Part shown: positions 1 to 10,914 of the stretch, piece by piece | How the letters are laid out: each line of letters opens with the position of its first letter | Numbering within the stretch: position 1 is the stretch's first letter | Origin: Fulvia fulva | Taxonomy: Eukaryota; Ascomycota; Dothideomycetes; Mycosphaerellales; Mycosphaerellaceae | Length of the DNA stretch: 64,000 nucleotides | Direction of reading: 5' to 3' | Assembly: GCF_020509005.1 (NCBI RefSeq) | Contig: NC_063021.1 | Coordinates: 1,612,001-1,676,000, forward strand | Notes under the pieces: generated by a model | Told to the model about the DNA's origin: nothing | Seen by the model: only the letters and a program-made list of their open reading frames with translations | Databases searched by the model: none | Translations under genes and position numbers: made by a program

Positions 1-1257
1 CGACATTGGCGGTGTTAAGTCCGACATCAAGCTATACCTCGACAACATCGATGTCTGTTCCAAGGGCAACGCCGCTGAGGGCGCGTGAATCATTTTTGGG
101 CGATTTGGAGGCGCGTCGCTGAGGAAGGAGCCTCTTGGAGTGGCGCTGATCATTGGTGCTTGGAATTTCCCGCTGGTCACGTTGCTTGCTCCCGCCTGTG
201 CGGCGATTGCGGCGGGAAATTGTGTTATGCTGAAGCCGAGTGAGCTTTCTAGTGCTACGGCGAGCCTGCTGGCGGAGTTGGTGCCAATATGGATCAGAGT
301 GCTATTCGGGATGTGACTGGAGGTGCGCAGGAGACTGGACGGGTACTGGAGCATAAGCTTAACCACATCTTCTACACGGGAGGTGGGAAGGTTGGGAGAA
401 TCGTTGCGATGGCTGCTGCGAAGCATCTGACCCCAACTGTATTGGAGTTGGGTGGGCAGGCGCCTGCGGTGGTTACGAAGACGGCAAACATTGATCTTGC
501 TGCTAAGCGTATTGTCAACTTCAAACTGAACAACGTCGGTCAGGTCTGTCTGAACGTCAATCACGTCTTTGTGGACCCTGTGGTATACGACAAGCTGGTG
601 GAAAGGATGTAGCACTGGTTGAAAGAATGGCTCAAGGACGACACCTCTTGGTTGGCACACATCATCTCGGAGCCACACTATCAGCGAGTCATGAATCTCC
701 TTAACAAAACGGACGGCGTGGTGGCATACACTGGTCCAAATGACCCAGCTAAGAGGTTCGTTCATCCGAGCATCATCACAGATGTCAAGACCACAGACAG
801 CTTAATGTCGAAAGAGCTCTTCGCGCCCTTCATTCCAGTGCTCAAGGCCGACGTCGATACTGCCGTATCTACGATTGATGCCGGCCCATATCCTCTGGGT
901 CTCTACAACTTCTCCAGCTCGCAACAAGAGATTGACTCTGTCCTAGACCGGACTGCTAGCGGTGGAGTCACCATCAACGATGTTGCTCTGCACGTTGCTT
1001 CGCCGGGAACGCCGTTCGGAGGCGTCGGTGAGTCAGGTCATGGCGCTTATCATGGCAAGTCTGGGTTTGATGCCTTCTCACATACACGACCTGTTGTCGG
1101 ACGACCAGACTGGATGGATGCTCTAGCATCGTTCAGGTACGGTCCACCGCAGCTCGAGAATGTCCCGAAGTTCGACACTGCGCAGGCGACATGGAAGCGC
1201 GGCGAGAAGTTGGAGGATCAGTCGTCGGGTTCGAAGAGCTTTCTTGGGCTGTGGTAA
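1..1257 (+). pseudogene. Class-3 aldehyde dehydrogenase, disrupted and cut by the left window edge
   Basis: The conceptual protein matches the ALDH3/fatty-aldehyde dehydrogenase family, which oxidises aldehydes to acids with NAD(P)+. Visible blocks are an N-terminal SDIKLYLDNID segment, the cofactor-binding LIIGAWNFP (about 150-180), the general-base motif VLELGGQAP (about 440-465), the nucleophile block GQVCLN (about 538-555, Cys present) and the class-3 C-terminal block PFGGVGESGHGAYHGK (about 1010-1065). The frame is broken: TGA at 86-88, a frame change at about 284-289, and an in-frame TAG at 610-612 between two stretches that otherwise continue in one frame. No intron with acceptable borders removes these lesions. 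Catalytic residues are intact, so the decay looks recent, or the assembly has errors. The N-terminus lies outside the window. Confidence 0.85.
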
Positions 1258-1781
1258 TGTTAAATGTTTATGTATCTTGACATCGACAGAATGAAACACA
1301 GAGCACAGGGCAGTTTCGACCTGAAACCACAGTCAAAACAGATCAGCGCTCGTTACATGCCTTAGAGTTTCGGAGCGGAACAGCTTTAAACGAGCGGCTT
1401 CACATGTCAAAAAGTACACCTTGGCGTCATTTGTGCAGCATTGTGGCTACAGAAACTTGCACGTGACTTGGTAGCATGATCTGCTACCACATCGAACCAA
1501 TTAGAAGTGTCGTTGTGCGAGTTCCCGTTGGGAAACGTCATCCGGACGTGGCGCGTAGGTAGAACTGGGATTGCGCGCTTTAAGCTTCAGCAGGAGCCAC
1601 AACTTGATAACTGTCGAAACTTCTTGACCTTCGCCGATAACGACATCATCTGTGCTCACACGCCGCTGTACATACCGTCTACTTACCCGCCCCTACCAAC
1701 AACACCGTCGAGAACGCACCTCGAGACTCACCAGCGCACGGCACCGAAGCTCGCGAAGCTCCCCTGACCACGACCGGAACA
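1258..1781. other. Intergenic region with the presumed promoter of the reticulon gene
   Basis: No coding similarity was recognised. Short open frames (for example 1507-1767) have no recognisable product. The stretch just before 1782 is C/A-rich and pyrimidine-rich, as in fungal 5' leaders. No specific factor site was identified. Confidence 0.5.
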
Positions 1782-3226
1782 ATGGCAGAAGCATCCGCTC
1801 AGCAGCAATACCCCAATCTCAACCCGTACGAGTCGTCAAACGGCTCTTCAATGGGCCAGAAGGCACAAGAGGCGGGCAACACAATAGCAAACAGTAAGGT
1901 AAGTGCTGCTGCTGTAACTTTTTGACATGCGAAAGCGATGGCGGTGGGAAGCTGCAGTTCTATGCTACTGCCTCCGCGAGCTGCACGCAGCAGGGGAAAG
2001 AGCAAGCCGTACACAAAGAGCACAACACCACGTCACTGCATCAAACGCCGCTTGTTTCCTGCTGCCATTCACCGTTGACTCTACACCGCAAACTCTCTCC
2101 CAACAAACCTGCAGAACCATCAACTGACACACCTACCAGTCATCCATACCTCCACCAGCCTGGAAAGCACGCACTATTCAGGCATAACCTAACACACCCA
2201 ACAGACGCACAAGCAACAATGGACAACATCCGAAACTCGCAGACGGTGCAGAACCTCGCCAACGGCCCCGTCGCTGAGAAGGCACGCAACGAAGCCGATG
2301 CCACCAAGAACGAGTTCGGCAACCTCGCAGCCTCCCGCCAGACACCACAGACACAGACCGCCACCGGCCAGGACCTCACACACTACCACTCCTTCTTCTA
2401 CAACCTCCTTAGCTGGGAGAACCCACGCGCAACCGCCATCAGCTATGCCATGATTGTCGCCTTTGTCTTCACCACACGCTACGTCCCAGTCACGAGATAT
2501 GCCCTCAGAGTGCTGTACATTACCTTGGGCGTTACCGCAGCTCTGGAGATTGCTGGCAAGGTCATCCTGGGCGAGGGACTGGCGAGCAAGCTGCGACCGA
2601 GAAAGTACTACACCATCCCACACGAGAACCTCGAGAGTGTACTTAGCGATGTCGAGGAGCTTACCAACTTCTTCGTCATCGAGTTCCAGCGCATTGTCTT
2701 CGCTGAGAACGTGTACGCCACTGTTGCTGTAAGTCATTGTGCCAACTTTCAAACTCTGCACACCACTGACTCTGCCTAGGCCTTCGTCACCGCATTCCTC
2801 GGCTACTACCTCGTCAAGATCATGCCAGCTTGGGGACTTGTTCTGCTCAGTACTACTGTCATCTACTTCGCTCCACTCGTGTACATCAGCAACAAGGAGT
2901 TGATCGACTACCACATTAACAATGCCTCCAACATCGTTGCCGAGCAGACCAGCCAGCTTCGCGAGGTTGCAGCTCAACAGACCAACAACGCCGTGTCAAG
3001 CACTTCCAGCCTGCTCAAGGACTACACCGGCAAGGCTCAAGAGGCTATCGGACAGACCAAGCAGGCTGCTGTTGAGAAGAACATCATCAGCCCAGAGACC
3101 GCTGAGAAGATCACCCCAGAGAAGTCCGTGCACGATGCTGAGTTCCCAAGCGCGCCAAAGGAGGAGCCATCTGGCCCCGAGCTTACTCAGGCTGAGGAGA
3201 AGACTGCCGAGCCAATCGTTGCATAG
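1782..3226 (+). CDS. Reticulon-like ER membrane-shaping protein (three exons)
   Basis: Proposed exons are 1782-1893, 2205-2728 and 2780-3226, giving 360 residues. The donor GTAAGG at 1894 and the acceptor ending at 2204 keep frame and give NTIANNAQATMDN at the junction. The alternative donor GTAAGT at 1899 needs another acceptor (for example 2158), or translation could begin at the ATG at 2219. Intron 2 (2729-2779) has GTAAGT...CTAG. The reticulon-homology domain spans about residues 97-260: SFFYNLLSWENP precedes two long hydrophobic hairpins (about 113-155 and 207-248) separated by a hydrophilic loop. The C-terminal tail is rich in E, K and Q. Reticulons wedge into tubular ER membrane and generate curvature. 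The N-terminal region is low complexity, as in fungal Rtn1 proteins. Family assignment is firm; the first splice junction is less so. Confidence 0.87.
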
Positions 3227-3884
3227 GACCAGCGACCAGAAAGAAGGAAAAGATGAAGAGGACACAGCTACTGAACTAGTGGCAAGCTGAGTGCATGGCC
3301 GCTTGAGCAAGAGCGAGAACGGAATGGACATGCTACGATGGCATGCGCAGACTGGCATACTTGAGCTTAGTGCTGGTTGCGATGGGATATGGCGAGGGGT
3401 TGGGACTGTAATATCACTCCCCTGGGCAAAGAGTTTGGCACCGGGCACATAAGCGAGCGTGGTTTTCATGACCTACTGTAGAATGAAGCGACGAACGACA
3501 CTTTGTCTAATGAAAAAGCTATCTCACTTGACAATGCAATTGTCGATCACATGCGGGAGCTCCGCGGTCAGCATGGCGTGATTGAAATGCTGCAAGCCAC
3601 GTTGGCCCACGGTCTGTTGTACGATATGTGAGACTCCAGGATGGACGCGTTTCAATATTGCCAGGCCCTATTCTCTCCCCGTTCCTTCCTGCGTCATCCG
3701 ATATCACCGAAGCGCTGTATCTTGCCATTATTAAGCTTCCTGTACACGGATGAACATATCATCCCACTCCCGACGCCACTTCATCCAACATTTCATCTGT
3801 AGCTTGTTGATGTTTCGAGCTTCGAGTCGAGTACAAGTTCTCACTTCGCACTTTACAAAACCCACAATAACAACAAGAAGAAAC
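3227..3884. other. Intergenic region between reticulon and glutathione transferase genes
   Basis: It holds the reticulon 3' UTR and the transferase promoter. An upstream ATG at 3750 is in frame with the transferase and would add 45 residues, but the A/C-rich leader just before 3885 favours the later start. Nothing else was recognised. Confidence 0.5.
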
Positions 3885-4765
3885 ATGACAACCAACGGCC
3901 ACAACGTCGCCGCCCAGCAGGCTCCCAAAATCACCCTCTACACCAACCATCGATGCCCTTATGCCCAGCGTGCTCATATCACGCTTGACGAGTTGAAGTT
4001 GCCGTATGAGGAGGTCATTATAGATTTGGATACGCCCAGACCGCAGTGGTACTTGGACATCAATCCACGTTAGTGGGATGCGGATTCTTCTGCGAATTAG
4101 TGAAGAGTTCCCAATGCCGATGATGTTTGTTTACTTCAAGGTGGCCTCGTCCCTTCGATCAAGTACACGGTCCCGGGCGTGTTTGATGAGGAGATCATAA
4201 CGGAGTCGGCGATTGTCGCGCAGTTCCTGGCGGACTCGTTTCCGAGCCATTTGTTGCCTGCTAGCAGAGAGAGTCCGGATGCGCCGTTGAGGAGGGCGAG
4301 GATTGGGTTTTTTGTTGATACGTGGGGGTCTAAGGTTGGTGCGAATTGGTTAGTATTGTTGCTCTGTTAGGTCATGGTCACCTTTTGATGAAGTGTGACA
4401 GGTTCCAAGTCATCAAGGCCGACTCCCGGAGCGAGAAACAACAAAAGGTCGACGAATGGGTCGCTGTCGTCAAGAAGGAGATTGAGCCTCTTCTCGCCGG
4501 CGCGAAGCCTTTCTTTGGTGGATCCGAGAAGTTAACATTTGCGGAAGTCATTGCGGCTCCTTTCATTTTGAGGTTCTATGCGCTGGCTAATGATGGCGAG
4601 CTGATTCCGAAGAATTTGGTGGAGCAGTTCGATGCGCTGCCGAACTTTGGGAAGTGGGCGAAGGCTGTGAGAGAGCATCCGAGTGTGACGAACCTTTGGG
4701 ATGAGAAGGCAAATGTGGAGGGGACGAAGCAGAGAATTGAGAAGATGAAGGCTGCGGCGAAGTAG
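3885..4765 (+). CDS. Glutathione S-transferase, omega-like (three exons)
   Basis: Exons are 3885-4068, 4141-4348 and 4402-4765 (251 residues). Both introns begin GTTAGT and end CAAG or ACAG, and both junctions restore frame (an Arg and a Trp codon are split). The N-terminal thioredoxin-like domain begins ITLYTNHRCPYAQRA with a candidate catalytic Cys at residue 24 in a CPYAQR motif, typical of omega-class or dehydroascorbate-reductase-like transferases rather than Tyr/Ser classes. The glutathione-binding block EEIITESAIVAQFL follows, with the Glu-Ser pair that contacts the gamma-glutamyl group. The helical C-terminal domain covers about residue 105 onward. The likely role is cytosolic thiol transfer or detoxification. 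No targeting peptide is obvious with the start at 3885. It is convergent with the ubiquitin-conjugating enzyme gene. Confidence 0.88.
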
Positions 4766-5152
4766 AGGTTGCTGCGATGAGGGGATGAAGGTCACTCAAA
4801 GCAGGCCATATGCCGTCTCCTTGATGATGTTGCTCGACGACTGAGGCGTCTCTGCAGTCTCATGACGTGTCGTCACCTTGCGACGGCTCAACGCGGGAGT
4901 GAAATGTGGTCTGGTCGACAGCACATTGCCTTCATGCTTTGTTCATATCTTGCTCCCAGGAGTCTGTGTGGCTCAGGTGATCTTATCATACACGATGTCC
5001 GTCCCTCGAGCATCATAGCGGTCGTCATGATCCTTCCACAATCGCTATGCAATACAAGCAGTCAATCCTAAACGCCTTCCAATGCAGATGAAGTTCATGG
5101 TATCAGCAGATCCGGGGGGCCCGTGTTCCAGCGCCGGCTGGCAGTGTACAGC
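4766..5152. other. Convergent intergenic region
   Basis: It lies between the 3' ends of the transferase (+) and the ubiquitin-conjugating enzyme (-), so it should hold both polyadenylation regions. Short open frames here have no recognisable product. Confidence 0.5.
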
Positions 5153-5853
5153 TTATGCAGTGTCTTCAACGTCCTCGGGCTTCACGTGTCGTGCGAGAAC
5201 CTTCTTCTTGAACTCGGCCTGGTCCTTATCCCACAGGATCGCGGCTTCACCATTGAGTGGTGATGAGCTGGAACCATATTAGTCGCCCGTGTCTTGTTCG
5301 TGCTCTTCACGTGTATGTACTACTCACTTATTCGGCTCGCCCAGAAGACTCTGGATGCTCAGCAACACACTGCTCGTGTTCAAGGCCGCACTCCACGCTC
5401 CCTCTTTGCCCTCGCCTCCTGGCTTCAGAATGTCCAAGCATATCCGGCCGCTGAAGTCGACGTTGGGGTGATAGATGGGAGTCTTGAAGAGGACTTCGGG
5501 AGGTGCATATGGGTAGTTCGAGGGGTAGGAGATGGTGAGCTTGAAGGTCAGGTCTTGGTAGGGCGTGTCCTGTGGTCCTTCCATGGTGGCGTTCCACTTG
5601 GTCATGTCGTTGGAGGGAAAGGCGCTGATGCCGGCGGTAGGCGAGGTCATGAGGGTCATGAGTTCCGATTGTAACCTACAAGACATCGCATGTCAGACTC
5701 GAGGATGTCACGAGTGTCAGCTAGGCAGACCTACCGCTTGATGACATTCTGGTTGTTGGTCGCTGGCCTCGAAGCACTGTTAGCTGCCTTGGCCTGGGAG
5801 ACGGATGGAGTCGAAGTCATGGTGGGGTTCATGGCGTCCAACCTGTTTGCCAT
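5153..5853 (-). CDS. Ubiquitin-conjugating enzyme E2, UBE2C/Ubc11 type (three exons)
   Basis: On the minus strand the exons are 5853-5735, 5675-5328 and 5267-5153, giving 193 residues. Introns are 59 and 60 nt with GTAGGT and GTGAGT donors. Reading through without the last splice would stop just after LLGEPNK; splicing continues to NSSPLNGEAAILWD and ends VEDTA. The start at 5853 gives MANRLDAMNP, and a low-complexity Ser/Ala/Thr N-tail of about 33 residues precedes the UBC fold. Seen motifs are RLQSELMTLMTS (the UBE2C signature helix), YHPN (residues 108-111), the active-site Cys at 119 in GRICLDIL, and LLSIQSLLGEPN. UBE2C enzymes start ubiquitin chains on anaphase-promoting-complex substrates such as cyclin B. 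The residues after DILK (PGGEGKEGAWSA) are about seven longer than the usual K-x-K-W-S-A. APC/C partnership is inferred from family. Confidence 0.9.
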
Positions 5854-6737
5854 GTCCGAGGAGCAAGAAATAGTGTGTTGGGAGAAGTGTCGAAGCGACG
5901 GAGGTGAATCAAAGCTTGATCTGACTTTCTCCTGGATATTGATGTGAATGGATCTGCTGGAGTGAACAAGAGATGCTGATACTTCTGTACAAGGGTTCGA
6001 AGAAGGGAAGTCGAGTTGTAGGTGAAGTGTTGAAGCGACTCGAATGCGCAGAAGGAAATGCTCTTTCCGTTGCTACGGTAAACATGGTCGATGATCAGGG
6101 TCCAGAAGCGCGTGCGCCGATCCGTGCATGACGCGAGGAAAGCGCCGATCGATCTTGGACCTCTCCGTTCGCGTTTCCTTCGTGATTTCTAAACACCACC
6201 ACAACATTCACCTTGCAACCAACGTGTAGCGTGATCATCACGACGAGACATCACGTAACAACATGCTGAGAAGTTTCACCATGGCTCGCTGCGGCTTATC
6301 ACCGACTGCTGCTGCTGCTGCTACTCTCGCCCTTTCATCATGGCCCCCAATCGCCAGATCCGGTTCCATGCTGCGATGCAGGACGGGATTAAGAATACCT
6401 ATCTTACCAACATGAGCATAAGCCAGCTGCGAGGAGGCTGCTTGTCAATTGTCGTTGGTTTCTGCCTGGTCTGCACACCTGGTGGTCAGCCGCACCTCGC
6501 TTGTCGCCCACGAATGTGGCGATGCCCTGCGGCTTTGCCCAGCCGACGACATGATACGCACGAGAATCATTCCTCTGCCTCAGGGGATACTTCCGTGTGT
6601 GAGGGCAAGTACAATAGCAGTGCTTTGTGCCATCAATGATATATCGTCGGATCTGCTAACATGAAATCAATCTCACCATATCAGCCCTTGATCAGCTACT
6701 CTCCAGTCAACTTTCCCTTCTCTCCCACGCTACCAGG
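5854..6737. other. Divergent intergenic region
   Basis: It separates the divergently transcribed E2 and HET genes and should hold both promoters. A GCT/GCTGCT-rich tract occurs near 6308-6330. Open frames at 6340-6639 and 6449-6664 have no recognisable domain and I do not support them as genes. Confidence 0.5.
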
Positions 6738-8601
6738 ATGCGTCTCCTCGATGTCAGTTCCTTGAGGCTCGTTCAATTCAACGATGACCGAGCCGTCGAA
6801 GGTGCTTATGCCATTCTTTCGCATACATGGGACACTAACCCCAAGAACGAGGTTTCCTATAAAGATTTGAAACGAGACAAGACGGTCGATGAGTTCGCCA
6901 GACGCAAGGCCAAAGACAAGGCCGGATTCTCGAAAGTCGATCATGCCTGTCGACAAGCGCAAAAGGATGGCTACAAGTACATCTGGATCGACACCTGCTG
7001 CATCAACAAAGACAGCTCCGCCGAGCTTTCCGAGGCCATCAATTCAATGTATCGATGGTATGCCAACGCTGGAATCTGCTATGCTTATCTGTCTGATGTG
7101 TCCACCGAAAAAGTCACTGCAGACAAGGCGAAGCTGGAGGCAAAATTATCCAAGGCGAAATGGTTTGAGCGTGGATGGACTCTACAAGAACTCATCGCAC
7201 CTTCCGCGATGCAATTCTTCGATCGAGATTGGCGTAAATTCGGAGCCAAGACGGATCTGACAGACATTATCTCAAATATCACTGGCATTGATCGCACCAT
7301 TCTCTTGAACAGGGATTTGCTTGGATCAGCGTGCATTGGCACGCGAATGTCATGGGCCGCCAAACGACAGACGACCCGCATAGAAGACGAAGCGTACTCT
7401 CTACTGGGCATCTTTGGTGTCAATATGCCAATGATATATGGCGAAGGTCCGCGAGCATTCCTAAGACTGCAGGAGGAAATCTTGCGGCGGTCTACAGATA
7501 TTTCGATCTTCGCGTGGCTACCCTGGAAGCCCGACACTCGCGGTGTGCTTTTCGCTCCTGGTGCGAAAGGCTTCGAGCGCTGCGGAAAAGTCTATCCAGC
7601 TGCGGACATGACTGGTGGGCGAGCCTTTGAGCTGACCAACAAAGGCTTGCGTATCTCTCTGCGAGTTTCCGACATGGGCGATCATTACTTGGCCAGTCTT
7701 GTATGCGTACACCCTCAGCACCCTAAGCGAGATTTGTCTGAAACTCCGCAAGCATGGGTCTCCAGCAGAGGCAGGCCTCGCGATGGACTCTTTAGTGTGT
7801 GAGGTTGACAGGAGCGCTGATCTGCATGTTATTTATGTTATGACGAGTGATTGGGTGTTCACAAATGTCACGATCATGCGAGAGTCCATAACGCCAGACA
7901 TCAAGGTCCGCTTCCTCCTAGAAGATGACTTGCGCATACTGGATGCATATCCTCTTGAGCACTGGTCCGAAGGCTTGGGGCAATGTCATTTGCGGGCGAA
8001 CGAGATGCGTCGCTTCAGCGCGGGACGCGTCGTGATTGGTAAGGCCAGAGGGCCTGACACGACCGCCGGCCTCCCTGGCACTTTCCCTGGTGGTGACAAT
8101 TTGAGCACAACTTCAGGATCTCCTATTCTCCATTTCGGTCAATTCTTGAAGCAAGAAGGTTCGAACTCGACGTTCCGCATGCGATGGATGAATACACCTG
8201 CCGGAACCACCGATTACGAGAAAGACCTGAGGATCGAGCTTCCATCGAGAGCGGCGCGATACTCACCTCGAGGTGACAGCCAATACCTTGAGGCTACTGC
8301 CGTCTTACAAGCGCCGCCGCCTGCTGAAGATGCCATTTGGACGGAAGATCTGTTATGGATAGTGACCATCAGACGCATAACGGTGGAAGAGGAGTCCACG
8401 GTCCCCAAGATACGCTTGATACCTCGACCCTACGGAGACAGACCAGATACGATCCGACAGCGCAAACGAGATGCTGCAGCTGACTACGTCGAGAACAGGA
8501 TTGACACTTTTGTCGAGTCTGAACGTGGCCAGCGCTGTAGCAGCTGGCTCGAAAGGAAAGTTGTTCGTGCTGAGGAGCTTTGGGACGATGTGTTCGATTG
8601 A
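6738..8601 (+). CDS. HET-domain (heterokaryon incompatibility) protein, with a frame change near 7.7 kb
   Basis: The N-terminal HET domain is clear: AYAILSHTWD (about residues 24-32), YIWIDTCCINK (81-91), MYRWYANAGICYAYLSDV (104-121) and WFERGWTLQELIAP (142-155), followed by SWAAKRQTTRIEDEAYSLLGIF and GEGPRAFLRLQEEI. HET domains trigger cell death after fusion of incompatible hyphae, and many of these genes evolve fast. Frame 3 stops at 7802, whereas homologous-looking C-terminal sequence continues in another frame from about 7699 to 8601. Either a 52-nt intron (7701 GTATGC to 7752 AAG) joins them, or a one- or two-base frameshift near 7735 has broken the gene. The acceptor is weak and removing 7701-7752 drops a plausible stretch, so a frameshift is a real possibility. 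The C-terminal about 280 residues have no named domain. No NACHT or repeat domain is attached. Confidence 0.82.
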
Positions 8602-9212
8602 ACCACCATGGACACGCCCTCGGACAATCCACTTGGCATGTGTTGCTTCGTCAGGCCCAAAAGAGTGCACTCGAGCTTACACCGGTCCGCTGCTGGGTTG
8701 CCTCGATTGCGGCATGAACAAGAGTACGGCGCGTCGCTACAGTGCATCTTCTCACGATGATGCAAGGATCACAGTCTGAATCGCCTGGTCTTGCTGCACC
8801 GAGTGTCCTGTGTTTGGTTTGGACATGGGTGAACCACACATATCGGTACAATAGGCATGTCAGAGCTGCAATGCTCGACTGGGCCAGACCTTTCGAGTTC
8901 GAAGTAGCATGCAACTTGCACCGGTCAAGCTGCAGCGTTCAGCCCCATTTGCATCGAGCTTGATGCGAAAGTGCATGGTGGCGATCAGCGCACCCAATCA
9001 GCGCTTCAACTCTCAAGATAGCATGTCCGTGACTTGCACGAGCGCGACTGTCGTCCTCCCCTCGGCTACAAGGGGCACATGGGTACTCGCGCGCAAGGCT
9101 GAGGTAACAGACGTATTTGGACTTCCGTCCGAGTCTTCATCATCCTATCTGCTGGCGCTCACTTGAGAGATGCAGTTCGCCTCGTGGATTTTCAGATGAC
9201 TGTCCAGTGACG
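8602..9212. other. Intergenic region
   Basis: No recognisable gene. It includes the HET 3' end and the promoter of the membrane-protein gene. Several short overlapping open frames on both strands lack known motifs. Confidence 0.45.
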
Positions 9213-10850
9213 ATGCTTTGCGAGGCAACCTGGTTCGGTGTGTCATGTTTTGGAGTATTCTTTGACTTCGTCGGGTCTTGCAACGATACCGACTGTTTCT
9301 ATCCCGCCAGGTACGAGACCTGTGGCGAAGAGGCTTTTGACGCTGATATCGCAGGCAATGGTGTAAGAATCTCACCTAGCTGAGTCTTGACAGTGCTAAC
9401 GGCATACTGCTGAACCCAGGTAGTCTTCGCGTCTGTCATCTCGGTCCTTGTGACTACAGTGGCGGCGATATGTGCAACAACGATCGAACACTATACTGGC
9501 AGTGAGCATACTCTTCTTCCGCGGGCCCTTCGCAAGAAGTCGTCCCCACAGGCAGAGCGTGAGCGTCAGGGGAAGGTCGACATCTGGCGTAATGTACTGG
9601 ACCGCCTCATCCTTGCCTTTGCGGACCAACAGCTTATTACTGGCTTTGCACTCTTGACTGGCGCATGGATCCAGCTGTCTCGCAAGCCCGCCGTGCTGTC
9701 CGGTACCGACATTGGGAGGGCTTTGTGGCCATACTACTGGATGCCATCGTCCAGCTTTGCCCTTGTGGTATTCCTCTGTTGCGGCTCAAGCAGTGCCCAC
9801 CTTGCCTGCTTACTGGTGCTGAGAAACTACTTCGTGGAACACAAAATCACTGCTAGGGTCCGAATTGCACTCTTCGTGTTATTCTCCCTCTTTCTCACAG
9901 CAACCATAGCATTAACATCAAGCTTCACAGCCTACTTCCTTGCAATGGTCGGATACGTGTACGCAAGCACGGATAAGTACTCGGAAACTAGCTTGCGCAT
10001 AGCGCAAGCCTTTGTCTTCCTGATCCCCATGCTTTCTATGGTCTGGATATTCTGGATATGCTCGTTGCAGCTGCTCCCTGGTAGGTGTGTGTCCTGGAAG
10101 AAGTGGCTCAGTTCAAAGATCGTCGACCCTCTCAGGCAAAAGATCGGCCTCACCTGGCTCTGGCACAAGCTGACATGCTGGATGGGCGTTGGATACAGGA
10201 AGCGATTGACCAGGTGGGTCAAGGGCACTTTCTGGACCCTCCTACTGGGCGATCCTGTCTTGGTGTTTGCGTTGCAGATCGTTCTTGCAACACTGTCGGT
10301 AGTATGGACCCTGCTACAGAGATTCGCGGCACCACCCCCGCCCGGACACTACGATAAGTTTCTGGAATACGATGAGCCTGCAAACAGACTGTGCTCACTG
10401 AGGATCGCGGCCGGAGGATACGATGCGTGGTCTTTCGGCCAGACCTTACCAATGTTTCTGCTTGCATTACCAGTGCTTTCTGCTTGGGAGACGTATATCG
10501 GTGAGCAAGTTTTCCATAAAATCCTGCCAGAGTGACATCTGACAATCCTCGCAGAAGAACGCCAGAATCTACGCAAAGGCCTCGGGATATACAGGTCAAG
10601 CTTGTCACAGGTCATGCCCGAGAGCGAACAAGAGTTCAGTCTCATTCCTCGTGGCGACTCTGCCAGCCACATCCGAAGTGACAGCGAGGGTCTGCTTTCG
10701 CCGAGTGCTGTCGCATTCTCACCACGGCCTACTTACCACGATGCAACTGACACGTCGTACCAAGGGTGGACCTCTCATCTGACTACGGGAGATCGACCGA
10801 TACTGCGAGACACATTCCATCGACTGCCGAGCGAGACGTACATATCTTGA
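9213..10850 (+). CDS. Multipass membrane protein of unknown function (three exons)
   Basis: Proposed exons are 9213-9362, 9420-10500 and 10555-10850, giving 508 residues. Donors are GTAAGA and GTGAGC, acceptors CCAG and GCAG, and both junctions restore frame. The start ATG at 9213 is the nearest in-frame ATG before a Cys-rich extracellular-looking segment (SCNDTDCFYPARYETCGEE). A DADIAGNG motif sits directly before the first membrane span (about residues 51-70). Further hydrophobic spans are spread through exon 2, including SSSFALVVFLCC, IALFVLFSLFLTATIAL and FVFLIPMLSMVWIFWI. The C-terminal about 100 residues are hydrophilic and Ser-rich, probably cytoplasmic. The D-x-A/P-D-I-A-G-x-G entry to a first transmembrane helix recalls a common group of uncharacterised filamentous-fungal membrane proteins. 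Substrate and role are unknown. Confidence 0.75.
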
Positions 10851-10914
10851 CGATCACAGTGCATAAAGACCTTGAAGCAGTTCTGTTCATCATGCTATGT
10901 ACACGCAACATTGA

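Noticed and set aside
6340..6664. Two overlapping open frames of 71-99 residues between the E2 and HET genes
   Set aside because: No domain, signal or codon pattern supports them, and the region is a divergent promoter.
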